In this document: positions 47,752 through 58,576 of the stretch, in pieces
How positions within the stretch are numbered: the stretch's first letter is position 1
Layout: every line of letters begins with the position of its first letter
Assembly: GCA_945910005.1 (NCBI GenBank)
Contig: OX246744.1
Location: forward strand, 44,636,965-44,700,964
Length of the DNA stretch: 64,000 bases
From: Isoperla grammatica
Taxonomy: Eukaryota; Arthropoda; Insecta; Plecoptera; Perlodidae
Reading direction: 5' to 3'
Made by a program: the position numbers and the translations under genes
Notes under the pieces: generated by a model
Databases searched by the model: none
What the model saw: the letters and a program-made list of their open reading frames with translations, nothing else
Told to the model about the DNA's origin: nothing

Positions 47752-49487
47752 AAAACATCTGACCATGTAATGCAGGCTTTTAACACCGGTACATTCCGCT
47801 TTACAGCATGCAATGTTTTGCAAGAAATATATGTGATGCAAATTTTGCATTTTGATTAAAATACATACTATGGGTAAAACTCTAGAGCTCTTCTACAATA
47901 AACAAAACTTCAAGTGATTGGCAAAACCTGTAGATGTAGTTCAAACTTTCAAGATGGCTGCCTGACATGTAAGATCGCCATTTTGGAGAAATCCGTCAAG
48001 AGATTCCCCCTTCACGCTCACACAGTTGGATGAACGAAACATGTCTTCGACACTCTCGATGTCGGAACACAGGTTCTTGTGGTAAATAAGGCGCATGTCT
48101 TCGATTAGAAGCACAAGTTCGAACCTGAACGCGTGCCTGTCCTCGGGCGCGCCCACTTACCTGACGGCCGCCCGGAACGTGCGCCCCTCCCCGTCGTACC
48201 CGCGATGTAGCGTGAACACTCTGCCGTGCGCCGCGAGCACGTCCGTGAGCAAGAGTCCGCGCTGCTGCACAAACGTGCGTGGCTGGTCGGGCCACGTCCG
48301 GTCCGCGTGGGCCGAGAGGGCGTGGGCTAGCATCGCTTCAGGCCGGCCCCTCCAACCGCCGCACGCCAGGGGACAGTCGTAGTCGCGGCGGGGACAGACC
48401 GCGCCGTGTCCCTCTAGCTCACACGCGGGCATGCGCAGCAGGCATTCCGTGCACGGTAGTTGTGTGTTGGCACTCAGGCTCTCCGCGAGAAGATTCCTCG
48501 CCGTGGTAAACTGTCCGCGACACAGCGGGCAAACTGTGGTCCTGTCGTTTGACCGGCAAGAGTTACACAGGCTGTGTCCCTCAGTGCATAGGTGTATCGG
48601 TGCATACATGATCTTAAAGCACACGGGACACTCTAAGGTGGTCATGATGTTTCTTTCACAATCAGTTGTGCATTCCCTCACCCGGTTGCCCCTCTCAACA
48701 ATACTGATCTCAACCTAAGGTGCCGGAGTAATGTTTGACTTTTCTGCTACCCACAGTAGTGAATAAGTTTGAGCAAACGCCACCTGTTGAACGACCAATC
48801 CCAGTGACTTTGGCAAAAGAGTTGCAACAGAGATGTTTTTCTTCCCCAGACCCAATTCACCATTTGTTCCTTGGCCACACACAAACACGTCCCCTTCCTT
48901 TGTCACCACCGCAGTGTGGCAACATCCAGCGATAACCTGGGAGACAGTCTGGTCCTCGATGCCAATCATTCTAGTGGGGGCGGATCTGTTAGCTGTGTCA
49001 CCGGTTCCCAACTGACCTTCATTATTACGACCCCAAGCCCAGGTCGTTCCGTCGACTCTCAGGGCCACTGTGTGGTGTGACCCACAGGACACGGCAGCCA
49101 CGGCCGATGACGGCGCCGATACTCGTGTGAAGCTGGACACGGTCTTGACTGCACCAAGCCCAAGTTGACCACTGGCATTCGACCCAGCCATCAAGAGGAT
49201 CCCAGAGGCCGAGACAAGCGCTGTATGGCTCGCGCCACACGATATGTCAACAATGGCCTCGGGGAGGTTGGGCACACGGGTGAAGGAGGTAACCTGGTTT
49301 GTTTGACCGAGTCCTAGTTGGCCGAAGCCGTTGTATCCACACACCCAGACCTCACCGCCGTCGGCAAGAACCACCGTGTGGCTATACCCAGCAGCAACCT
49401 TTTTGATGGGCAGCAAACCGGCAACCAGGATGGGTGTGGGCACCTTATCTGTGTGACCAAGGCCAAGCTGACCATAGCCATTTTTTT

Positions 49488-49664
49488 TGGAAAATAAAAT
49501 AATATAAGATATTATTTCAAGGTGGAAACAACCATTTCAACTTATTTATTTGACAATCACTTGGTTACAACAACACAAGAAAACATCTGATAAAGAAACA
49601 AATAAACACACCGCCTACACATACATACAGAGTTGATTAATATTAAAATATATCAAAATACAAC
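49488..49664 (-). repeat. copia LTR1
   Basis: On the minus strand starts TGTTGTATTTTGATAT and ends TTATTTTCCA. Just before it on the minus strand lies AAGTGGGAA, a short polypurine tract. Serves as 3-prime LTR of the minus-strand part. Confidence 0.85.
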
Positions 49665-52290
49665 ATTCCCACTTATCCTTATCAGGTCTAGACAATGCAT
49701 CATTCACTGTTAAAGGATCACCAATGCACTTTTCTATCTCAGCTTGATAACTAATATACCCTGGAAATTGAGTTTGCCTACGCTGCCTTTGTGGATACCT
49801 ACACTCAGTTTGAATCTCATGAACATTAGACACATAACTTTCATGACTTTTGTCACTTTCATGACTTTTGTCACTTTCATGACTTATGTCACTTTCATGA
49901 CTCCCATCAGTTTCATGACTATCATCAGTTTCATGACTATCATCAGTTTTATGACTACCATCATTGTCACTAGCTAAGGAATGAGAACCAAAAAGCTCGA
50001 TTACTGGAACACTATCTTTGACAACTTCTTCACTGTCTTTGGCATAAATAGGCCTATTACATGAAAAGTTTTCATCAAAGATCACATCTCTTGCTTTGAT
50101 TACATTACAAGTTTTAACATCGTACAAACGATACCCTGTAGAAAAATCACAGTACCCTACCATAATCAACTCTTGACTCTTAGGGTCCCACTTTTTTCTA
50201 CACTCTTTCTTAACATGAACTAGTGCTTTGCAACCAAACACACGCAAATGCTCTAAGTCAGGTTTCTCACCACACCATGCCTCCTCTGGAGTTACACCTA
50301 TAACACCAGCATGTGGAGAACGATTTTTGAGATAAATCGCTGTGTTGCAAGCTTCTGCCCACAGTTTCTTGGATAAATTGGTTTCCGACATCATGGCCCT
50401 AGCTTTCTCAACTATGGACCTATTTGCACGCTCTGCGACACCATTCTGCTCTGGAGTTCTGGGAATCGTGGTTTCATGCTTAATACCTCGTTCTAAAAAA
50501 TACTTCTTAAGAACATCATTAACATATTCACCCCCATTGTCAGACCTCAATTTTTTTAATCTCCGTCCAGTTTGGTTTTCTGCAGTTACTACAAACTCCT
50601 TTAGCTTAGAAGAAACTTCATCTTTTGTTCTAAGAAAATAAGGAAAAATTTTCCTAGAAAAATCGTCTACAAAGATTAGCATATATCTACACCCACTAAG
50701 CGAATGCTCCTCCATGGGGCCACATACATCCGTATGCACAAGATCCAACACTGATTTGGCTCGCTTTCCTTGTCTCCTAGACGGGTTTCTACATTGTTTT
50801 CCCTTAGCACATGGTACACACACATCAGAAAAAGAACCTGTGAATTTAACACCCGTTACCATATTTTGTATGGTATCCAGACCCTTTTTACCAATGTGAC
50901 CTAAACGCCTGTGCCACAACTTTGGATTATTCACAACAGTTGCTACAGACTTACTTGCTAATAACTCATCTATACTGTTGACACTGAATGGCTTATTATC
51001 ATTCACACATTCATTGACAACATTCAGATTAGCTGCAGTTGACTGCTCGTCCAGCTTATAAAGCCCATCAATTTGTGTTGCAGTAATTCTAACTTCACCT
51101 CTAACCTCAAAATCATCCCTGTGATACACTTTACAACCTTGATCATCAAAAACACTCACTAGTCCCTTCTTGGACATTTGAGAGATTGACAAAAGGTTCA
51201 CTGACAATTCAGGAATGTGCATAACATCGTGAATTATTTTCTCACCATCCAGCACATTAACCTTAACATTTCCAATACCCTGGACACTCATGTTACTATC
51301 ATCAGCTATAGTTACAGGCAAGTTACTTGTTGTACGATAGTTGACTATTACTGCTCTGTTCTTACCCATATGATGAGTACAGCCAGAATCCAAAATCCAC
51401 CCTGTTTTAGGAAGTCTCGCACCGAATGCATTTAACAGTCCAGTAAATTTAGGTTTCTGTTCAAATGTAGACATGTTTACTTCGGAACCAGATTGAATTC
51501 TATTCGGAGTACCATTCTTGAGTTCAGGACAGTCGACTTTCTTGTGCCCGATCTTGTGACATTTGTGACACTTTATCAACACAATCTTGTTTTGTTGACC
51601 TTGACATTGTTGATTCTTCTGTTGACCTTGACCTTGACCTCGACCTTGCTTGCTCCATTGGTTTCGCCTTCGAACAGCAAGAGCAGAATCACCAGCAGCA
51701 CCAGCATCCCTTCGATATTCTTCCATCAGAAGTTTAGACTTAATGTACTCACTCGTAATTTTGCGATCACTTGTTTCCAATGTCATGACCATGGGTTCAT
51801 ATGATTGAGGTAGCCCATGCAACATAATGACTCCAATGAACTCATCCCAATTTGGAACACCACTCTCTTGGATTTTTTGTGACAAAGTCATAATCTGACC
51901 AACATAGTCAGCCATGGAACTGCAATTTTCAAGCCTCACTGAAACCAGTTGACCGAGAAGATAGACACGTCCAGTTAGTCCTCTATCACCGAAGGTTTTA
52001 TCAAGAGATTTCCAAGCATCTCTGGCAGTAACACACGAATTAACATGCACATAAAGCTCTGGCTTAATCATTAAAGAAATCTTCGCCAAGGCTTTTTCAT
52101 CCTTCTTAATATCAAAGACAAACTGTTCTCCTGTCGTAGGTGCCGGCTCACGAACGTAGTCCCACAGGTCTTCATGACGCAGATACATGGTCATGGCAAA
52201 CTTCCACGATTTGAAGTCTTCAATGCCACTCAACCTGTCCACTCCGATTGATCCGTTGTTTAACGCCATCTTAGTAATATTACTTTCCAC
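49615..52290 (-). CDS. copia gag-protease-integrase polyprotein, lacking reverse transcriptase
   Basis: An 891-residue open frame. Gag with the copia-type start (DFKSWKFAMTMYL near 25-37), zinc knuckle C241-C244-H249-C254, protease DSG at 301-303, pre-integrase LWHRRLGHI (458-466), integrase zinc motif H460-H465-C491-C494, and catalytic D521, D584, E620. After RYPQRQRR (831-838) and DALSRPDKDKWE the pol frame should run into reverse transcriptase. Instead it jumps to the polypurine tract and LTR1, and the last 16 or so residues are read from LTR sequence. Residues 779-818 are hexapeptide repeats of the form SHESDK. Cannot move alone. Confidence 0.9.
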   Translation of the reverse strand: MESNITKMALNNGSIGVDRLSGIEDFKSWKFAMTMYLRHEDLWDYVREPAPTTGEQFVFDIKKDEKALAKISLMIKPELYVHVNSCVTARDAWKSLDKTFGDRGLTGRVYLLGQLVSVRLENCSSMADYVGQIMTLSQKIQESGVPNWDEFIGVIMLHGLPQSYEPMVMTLETSDRKITSEYIKSKLLMEEYRRDAGAAGDSALAVRRRNQWSKQGRGQGQGQQKNQQCQGQQNKIVLIKCHKCHKIGHKKVDCPELKNGTPNRIQSGSEVNMSTFEQKPKFTGLLNAFGARLPKTGWILDSGCTHHMGKNRAVIVNYRTTSNLPVTIADDSNMSVQGIGNVKVNVLDGEKIIHDVMHIPELSVNLLSISQMSKKGLVSVFDDQGCKVYHRDDFEVRGEVRITATQIDGLYKLDEQSTAANLNVVNECVNDNKPFSVNSIDELLASKSVATVVNNPKLWHRRLGHIGKKGLDTIQNMVTGVKFTGSFSDVCVPCAKGKQCRNPSRRQGKRAKSVLDLVHTDVCGPMEEHSLSGCRYMLIFVDDFSRKIFPYFLRTKDEVSSKLKEFVVTAENQTGRRLKKLRSDNGGEYVNDVLKKYFLERGIKHETTIPRTPEQNGVAERANRSIVEKARAMMSETNLSKKLWAEACNTAIYLKNRSPHAGVIGVTPEEAWCGEKPDLEHLRVFGCKALVHVKKECRKKWDPKSQELIMVGYCDFSTGYRLYDVKTCNVIKARDVIFDENFSCNRPIYAKDSEEVVKDSVPVIELFGSHSLASDNDGSHKTDDSHETDDSHETDGSHESDISHESDKSHESDKSHESYVSNVHEIQTECRYPQRQRRQTQFPGYISYQAEIEKCIGDPLTVNDALSRPDKDKWECCILIYFNINQLCMYV
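49836..49965 (-). repeat. 18-bp tandem repeats inside the copia ORF
   Basis: About seven copies of an 18-bp unit (plus strand TCATGACTTTTGTCACTT and variants) encode acidic SHESDK/SHETDD repeats between integrase and the missing reverse transcriptase. Confidence 0.8.
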
Positions 52291-52310
52291 AGATATGTAT
52301 TACGTGACAA

Positions 52311-52328
52311 GAATCTGGGCCCATAACC
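52311..52328 (-). promoter_or_regulatory. copia primer-binding site, internal initiator-tRNA type
   Basis: The minus strand reads GGTTATGGGCCCAGATTC three bases after LTR2. Drosophila copia uses a near-identical GGTTATGGGCCCAG site, complementary to an internal stretch of initiator tRNA-Met, so this element is inferred to prime from a half-tRNA. It fixes LTR2 as the 5-prime LTR of the minus-strand part. Confidence 0.75.
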
Positions 52329-52331
52329 TTT

Positions 52332-52509
52332 TGGAAAATAAAATAATATAAGATATTATTTCAAGGTGGAAACAACCATTTCAACTTATTTATTTGACAA
52401 TCACATGGTTACAACAACACAAGAAAACATCTGATATAGAAACAAATAAACACACCGCCTACACGTACATACAGAGTTGATTAATATTAAAATATATCAA
52501 AATACAACA
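52332..52509 (-). repeat. copia LTR2
   Basis: Same sequence as LTR1 with a few differences. Its TGTTG start (U3 end) lies at 52509 and touches reverse-transcriptase sequence from 52510, with no flanking duplication. Confidence 0.85.
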
Positions 52510-52510
52510 T

Positions 52511-53629
52511 TATGAACATAAAGTATGTTTGTTAAAAAAGGCATTGTATGGGTTGAAGCAGGCGTCTAGAATGTGGAATAGAAAAATCCATGTAACTCTT
52601 GTTGAATTGGGATTCAAGCAATCTGATTATGAGCCATGTGTGTACTATAAGATCAGTAATCAGTACATTGTCATCATAGCATTGTATGTGGATGATTTTT
52701 TAGTTTTATCCAACAATGTGGAGGAGAAATGTAAGCTCAAGAAAGCATTGATGTCTAAATTTAAAATGCATGATTTAGGTGATGTTAAGTGTTGCCTTGG
52801 TATGCGAATAACTCGAAACAAAGATAGTGGTGTAGTTACCATAGATCAAACTGCTTACATTAATGAGCTGTTGGAAAGATTTGGTATGGTAGATGCAAAG
52901 CCAATAAATACTCCAGTGGAGACAAATCTAACATTTGTAAAGTCAAGTGACACTATGAAAGCAAATTTACCATATCAAAATCTTATCGGATGTCTTATGT
53001 ATATTGCAGTTAGCACTAGACCAGATATTATGTTTGCTGTCAGTGCACTAAGTCAATACAACACGTGTTATACTAATGAACATTGGCAACATGCAAAGCG
53101 AGTGCTAAGATATCTTAAACAGACAAGTGATTTGTGTCTTTCTTATAAGCCAACAGAGGGGGGTATTACTGGTTACTCAGATGCTGATTGGGCTGGTTGT
53201 AAGAAAGATAGACACTCTTATTCAGGGAGTGTTTTCACACTTGCTGGTGGAGCTATTTCTTGGTTTACAAGGAAGCAGTCATGCATGTCTATTTCCAGTA
53301 CAGAGTCAGAGTATGTTGCTCTATCCGAATGTGCTAGGGAAGCAGTTTATCTGAAACGGTTATATTCAGAGTTAACAAGGGAGGTGAAGCCTATTGTTAT
53401 ACATTGTGATAACCAAAGTGCAATCAAACTATGCCAGAACCCCATCTTCCACTCTCGTACCAAACATATAGAAGTTAGGTATCACTATACGCGCAAGAGA
53501 GTTGAAGAAGGTGAACTCTGTTTGAATTATATGTCTACTAGTGATATGCCAGCAGACATAATGACAAAGGGTCTGACGGTAAAACAACATAGAAAACATT
53601 GTAAATCAATGGGATTATTACAGTGTTGA
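52511..53629 (+). pseudogene. copia reverse transcriptase (C-terminal half) and RNase H
   Basis: The open reading begins in mid-protein without an ATG. LLKKALYGLKQASRMW is the copia reverse-transcriptase segment before the active site, followed by YVDD, then RNase H with YSDADW and STESEYVAL, and the terminal PADIMTKGL. The first catalytic Asp region and the fingers (roughly 100 residues) are missing here and also from the neighbouring minus-strand ORF. Stop at 53627-53629, polypurine AAGTGGGAA, then LTR3. Confidence 0.9.
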
Positions 53630-53640
53630 TTAAGTGGGAA

Positions 53641-53818
53641 TGTTGTATTTTGATATATTTTAATATTAATCAACTCTGTATGTACGTGTAGGCGGTGTGT
53701 TTATTTGTTTCTATATCAGATGTTTTCTTGTGTTGTTGTAACCATGTGATTGTCAAATAAATAAGTTGAAATGGTTGTTTCCACCTTGAAATAATATCTT
53801 ATATTATTTTATTTTCCA
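53641..53818 (+). repeat. copia LTR3
   Basis: TGTTGTATTTTG to TTATTTTCCA in plus orientation, followed by AAA and the ATTTT duplication. Shares with LTR2 the ACATGGTTA/TAACCATGT variant where LTR1 has ACTTGGTTA, so LTR2 and LTR3 are the closer pair. Confidence 0.85.
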
Positions 53819-54306
53819 AAAATTTTCCCCACATGAATACAACTGACCCTTGTCAGTGAGGAATACGGTGTATCCCTTTCCACAAGCAGCCTGGGTTATT
53901 ATAACAGTGCTAAGAGTGTCAACAAGCCTCGGCTCAGCGATATCGTCAATATTGTTTATCATCCATCCGTTGTCTTGGTTCTTGCCGAAGGTGTAAACTC
54001 GGCCCGATGCGCAGACAACTGCAGAGTGGTCATCACCACAAGACACCTGAACGACGGTCTCATCTAGGAAGAACTCCCCGATGCTCGTTCCAGCAGGCAG
54101 GCCTTCACCGAACGTCAGGATACCAGGCCTAGTTATAACAATCCCATTGTTATCATCCTCAGCCATCCTGCAACTGAACGAACTGTTTTCAGACACAAAT
54201 GAGGATTTACATTCGAGCTGACAAAAACAAAATATACGAATTAAGTTCTTAACCTACGACGAAGAACAGATCGACAATCTGCCAGTATTGGTCTGTAGGC
54301 AACTAT

Positions 54307-56908
54307 ACTGGGCGCGACCCTAACGCTAGACCTAGAAAAGAGGGTCGCTACTGTGGCCAGCCCTGACATTCTTACCGGCTCTGGCCACGTGCGTGGAAGG
54401 GTTTCCTTATTATCTCTGCAGGAGGTGGCTAGGTTGACTGGGTAGCAACATCTGCTAATTTATATTTTATGGCTTTTTATGTTTATTTGATTTCACTGAG
54501 CAATCATCACTAGAGGTCCGTGTATTTCGCGAATAACGATAACACCGAAATCTGTAGGAATCATTTTATTTCACAAAATGAGCATGAATTGATCGATTTT
54601 AAACATGAAAATGTCAAAATTGAATCACCGCCAAACACCGAAATTCGTATAAATCGGTGAATAACAGCGAAATTCATATTGTTCGTGTTTTTAATGACGA
54701 AAAAGATGAAAAATGAGAAATTTTTAATTATAAGCCCATTTTTTCCTTTTTTTTGCCGGAATAGACAATCTGGAAAAAAAAAAGTGTCTCAAGTTTAACA
54801 CTGTATAAATGCATATTGAAACTTCTCGTAGATAAAGCACCCACGTGTAAGTTGTAAATGAAACGCTACATGCGTGAAAATGTATGGAATATGGATAAAA
54901 CCGTCAAAATACAGATTTTCTTGAATAACACCGAAATTTGTTATTTCAAAAACGAAATTTACTATAAAATAAAACCGTTTTCACGGACTCCTAATCATCA
55001 CGTATGTTATTATTTTAAGCTCTTGATTTTAAACTCGACAAAAAAAGAACGAAGTCGATACGACTATTTTGACGTGATAAGTGTATATGCAAGCATGAAA
55101 ATACGGAACACACTTTAAAAGTCAAGAAGAGCCTATTAGATCAGACAATCAGTATAGTGCACAAACGAATCTAGTGCATGTTAGTGTTAGATGCATATAA
55201 TTATTGTAAACTTTTTGCGGGAAGCGAAACGTTGTTGAAGGGTTGAAAATAGTTTATTTGTAAAGGTATTTTATTTCATTGTAGAATAGAAAGTAGTTTT
55301 ACTTCCATGCAGCGCGGGTCCTGTTTTGAGTTGGCTCAAGAAGGAGATTCTAATTTGACATCTAACTATCAATTGTTTAGGTCTACTAAACAAACCTTAG
55401 ATATAGGCGCATTCAAATAAAAAACTGCTCAGTATGATTTTCACCTGCGTAATTGTTTGTCAGTAGTCTGGTGTTGGCCGTGTTGTGAACACTACAAATA
55501 ATTGGTACCTATTAGTACAATCTTAAATGAACACAAACAATGGGTTTGAAAAATTACAAAATAATGTGATCGAAGGAAGTAAAGAATTTACTTCTAGCAA
55601 GTTGTATCCCCAATGATAATAATAATAATCTTTCATAGGGACCTTGCCCAGGGAGTCAGGGATAGTTCATGAACGAAATATGTGTTGTGTTGTGATATTT
55701 GAAGTACATAGTTGAGATCATGGCATGGAATGTCTGAGGGCGGGTAGACGAATGACGCAATCCCAGCTTTCGCCTTTAGACTGAGCAAAATATAAGGGAA
55801 AACTGCAGTCATGATTGTCGGTAGCGGGTATTGAACTGGCTACACTCCAGAATCAATTACTTATATTTTAATTAATACTGGAATTATGACAAACTTTTTG
55901 TCTGGATGGTCACACGTAATTCGTCTTCTAACAAAAATGTAGTGATATCCCAGACCCTAGGATTGTGCCTGAAGGATCCATTCAACATAATCTGTGCCCA
56001 AGTGATGTCGAAATTAGAACCATATTATAACACATTTGCTGTGGTTCATTCGGGATACAACGATACACACACAACATGGAAGAAAGTCAGTGGATATTCA
56101 CGTCGAAAAAGACGATGATAGGACGAAGAGAAAATGTAGGAACATAAAGTAAAGTAAGAGATTACGAGAACTAGGAGCCTAGATTTTTTGATTATTAATT
56201 ACGAAGCTATGTATTCCAACTACTAGGTCATGTGACGTCAGGGCATTGCCGCTTCTTACGATAGGCCGAGCTACCGTATGCAATTTGATTCAGGTGCCAA
56301 ACGGGGGACAAAGTACACATGCAAGTTGCAAAGAGGGATACATGCTTGAATGGGAAGATAAATAAACTTCTCGTGTTTGTTTGAGTGTTTGAATTGCCAT
56401 GGCACACGCACGGCGAGTGGGTGACCTGAGTTATATTCCCAGTTGAGGGTACATTTTAATAATAATTATTAATTAGTGATATTTTTTACCTCGATGTCAT
56501 ATTATGTTAGGCGTGGTGTTGCAACACGCATATACGTACGCATAACAACAAAAACGAGTACAACAACATAACGTATAGATATATTTTCTTGAAGTGCAAA
56601 AATCGTCGTATAGAAACACAACTCAAAAAAGTAATCATATTCATTTACAATAATTAGAAAGTCTTTTTCCATTAATAAAAGCTAAATACGCAAATATCGA
56701 AATGGAACACTAACACTATTCATTGTGTATTAGTATGAGTAACAATAGACAGGGCATGGCAGGTAGCGGCAACCCTTCTATTATTCGACGGAACTCCGCG
56801 CGCTCGCTGCGAGAACACTTTATGAATAGACTTCCAAGTTTGTACAAAATAGCAGTTTTTTCACAAAATTGGCGGATTTTCTGGTCTAGCGTTAGGGTCC
56901 CGCCCAGT
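54307..56908. mobile_element. DNA transposon derivative with ACTGGGCG ends, unit D
   Basis: Paralogue of 36801-42215 at the same site, 2602 bp, lacking both nested insertions of the C copy but carrying its own hAT (54511-54993). The right end reads GGGTCCCGCCCAGT. Confidence 0.75.
54511..54993. mobile_element. non-autonomous hAT transposon nested in unit D element
   Basis: 483 bp, ends TAGAGGTCCGTG and CACGGACTCCTA, duplication ATCATCAC (54503-54510, 54994-55001). Unit C shows the single ATCATCACGTAT. Several ACACCGAAATT repeats inside. No ORF. Confidence 0.9.
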
Positions 56909-57345
56909 TTATGGCCGAGCAAGTCAAGCTTCCACCCTGTACAAACACTGTGCTTACATTTTTTGTCCTACACCAAACCTGTCAACAGGAAAGGGTAAGT
57001 TTAATGGGTAAGAGTAAGTTTAATGGGTAAGGGTAGTCTCACTGTATAAACTAAAAACCGTGAAAAATTATCATATCTTTTACAGTCATATTTTGACAAC
57101 GTTACACAACACAGAAAAAGTGACAAATGAGCATAACATGGTTTTATAACAACTAAACACAGTACTGGATAACATAATGCTTCCAAATATGCAATTAAAT
57201 GTTGCAATGTGCAACCAATTCATTATTGCTCCTTTAATTGACTTCCCTAATGACAACCATAATGATAGCAATATTTGAAATTTGGTTAGCTCAATCCAGT
57301 TTTTAGTTCTTACGAAACCACACCTTGCACGAAGGCCTGGTCCAA

Positions 57346-57765
57346 TAGGGAAGTCTCATCAAAAATAAATATTCCTCAAAGCACCTAAAAATGGAAGATC
57401 TTTATCTAAAATACGGGCGGTATAATTTTTATATCTGAGAAGCGTATATTTCCAATTCTATTAGCATTTTAAGTTTGAAATTTGGAACTTCTTGTTCCGT
57501 AATTGAAAAACGGCTCTAGACGTCATATGTCATGTAAACAACTGCCTCCTTGAAGTATTCTTAATAATATCAACGATATTAAGTTGGACATTTTACAATA
57601 TCTAGGATGCAGTGACTTTACAACAATGTCTTTTATACCACTGTTTTCTTCAGAAAATACATTTTGATACAGTATTTACCAAAACATGTTTAAAATAATG
57701 CAATTATTTAACATATTGTTGTTAATTAATGTTGAGCAGTGTTCATTTACTAACTAGAAATAAAC
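57346..57765. other. AT-rich spacer
   Basis: Sequence unrelated to the tandem units follows GGTCCAATAGGG; no ORF or repeat is recognised before the gypsy LTR. Confidence 0.5.
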
Positions 57766-58118
57766 TGTTATCGTTTTGTACCACCGTTTAAATTGCGCGC
57801 TCCTCGAGGAAGGCACGCGCGCTCGAGAGGACGCGAACACGACCGAAGACTGGGTAGTACACCGAGGCCAGTGGAAGAGGGTAGACCGACACCCTATACG
57901 ATACCGCCACACCGTTGGAACACCGTTTTTCTTTTGTATACCGCTTTGTGTTTTGTTTTCAAGTTATCTCTACACATTAAATTAATCAATAAATCAATCA
58001 GTTAAATAAGTCAACAATCGAGTGATTTGTAAGTTGTAACCTACTCCAATCACGCTCCCAACCGAATGGAACCGATCCAAGAGCCTGGTCTACCGAACGA
58101 CTAACCAAGCTTTTAACA
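57766..58118 (+). repeat. gypsy 5-prime LTR
   Basis: TGTTATCGTTTTGTACC to AAGCTTTTAACA, i.e. TG-CA ends. AATAAATCAATCAG near 57985 is a plausible poly(A) signal. TCTCAGAAGTGGAATG follows directly as the likely primer-binding region; I cannot assign the tRNA. Confidence 0.9.
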
Positions 58119-58576
58119 TCTCAGAAGTGGAATGATATGCATCCAGAACGTGTGAAGGAAAGAAACATTCTGACGCAAACCGTGAAATCGTGAATTTGCT
58201 GTGAATGCGTGTGACCTAGCCTAAGACCTAGGCCTAGTTATCGGGAACATTGCCATTTCGTGTCTTGATAAATAGGACCTACTCCATGGTATTTCACATT
58301 TTATAATTGTCGCTACGTGTGGACCTGTGTAAATATACCATTTATTATAGAAAAACTGAATAAATTACGTTAATCGTAAATCGCTACCACGTGTGACGAA
58401 TTTAGGTTATGTTCGGCGGAAACCGGAAACCAGCGCCATCTTTACCGCCATCTCTACGATCTGTATAGTGACGTCATGACTACAGCATTGCTTTGTGAAC
58501 TTTAGAGTGCGGTGCAATCGTCTGTCAACACCCCTCAAATGTCAACCTGTCGCTGTCATATTGTAATTTAATCATT
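58119..58576 (+). other. gypsy untranslated leader
   Basis: Non-coding sequence between the LTR and the gag ATG; no ORF. Confidence 0.6.

Larger units (their letters stand above)
49485..53821. mobile_element. Ty1/copia retrotransposon, rearranged inverted composite
   Basis: The 4337-bp insertion has the 5-bp duplication ATTTT (49480-49484, 53822-53826); the empty site is readable in copy C. It holds three LTRs of about 178 bp. LTR1 (49488-49664) and LTR2 (52332-52509) are in minus orientation around a gag-protease-integrase region lacking reverse transcriptase and RNase H. LTR3 (53641-53818) is in plus orientation behind a fragment holding exactly the C-terminal half of reverse transcriptase plus RNase H. 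Both outer ends are the U5 ends of LTRs, and the U3 end of LTR2 abuts the reverse-transcriptase fragment directly. Confidence 0.88.
47941..54166 (-). pseudogene. RCC1-RING-SINA fusion gene, copy D, disrupted
   Basis: The N-terminus (54166 down to 53822) encodes MAEDDNN through the second RCC1 repeat. The copia composite then splits the codons of the second G-x-N motif (GEN / GYG), duplicating ATTTT. The rest continues from 49484. Two nonsense codons follow: CAG to TAG at 48715-48717, between propeller and RING (after ITPAP), and a Tyr codon to TAA at 48157-48159 in the SINA domain (after TFRAAVR). The RING region reads RNLLAESLSANTQ where the others have RNLTLERLVANTQ. The rest is still well conserved, so the copy died recently. 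Variable pairs, where readable, are DD, KG, YS, AS, SH and CC. Confidence 0.9.

Noticed and set aside
52529..52531. Start codon for the copia reverse-transcriptase fragment
   Set aside because: The codon is TTG within a continuing open frame back to the LTR junction. The piece is the interior of a polyprotein, not an independent gene.
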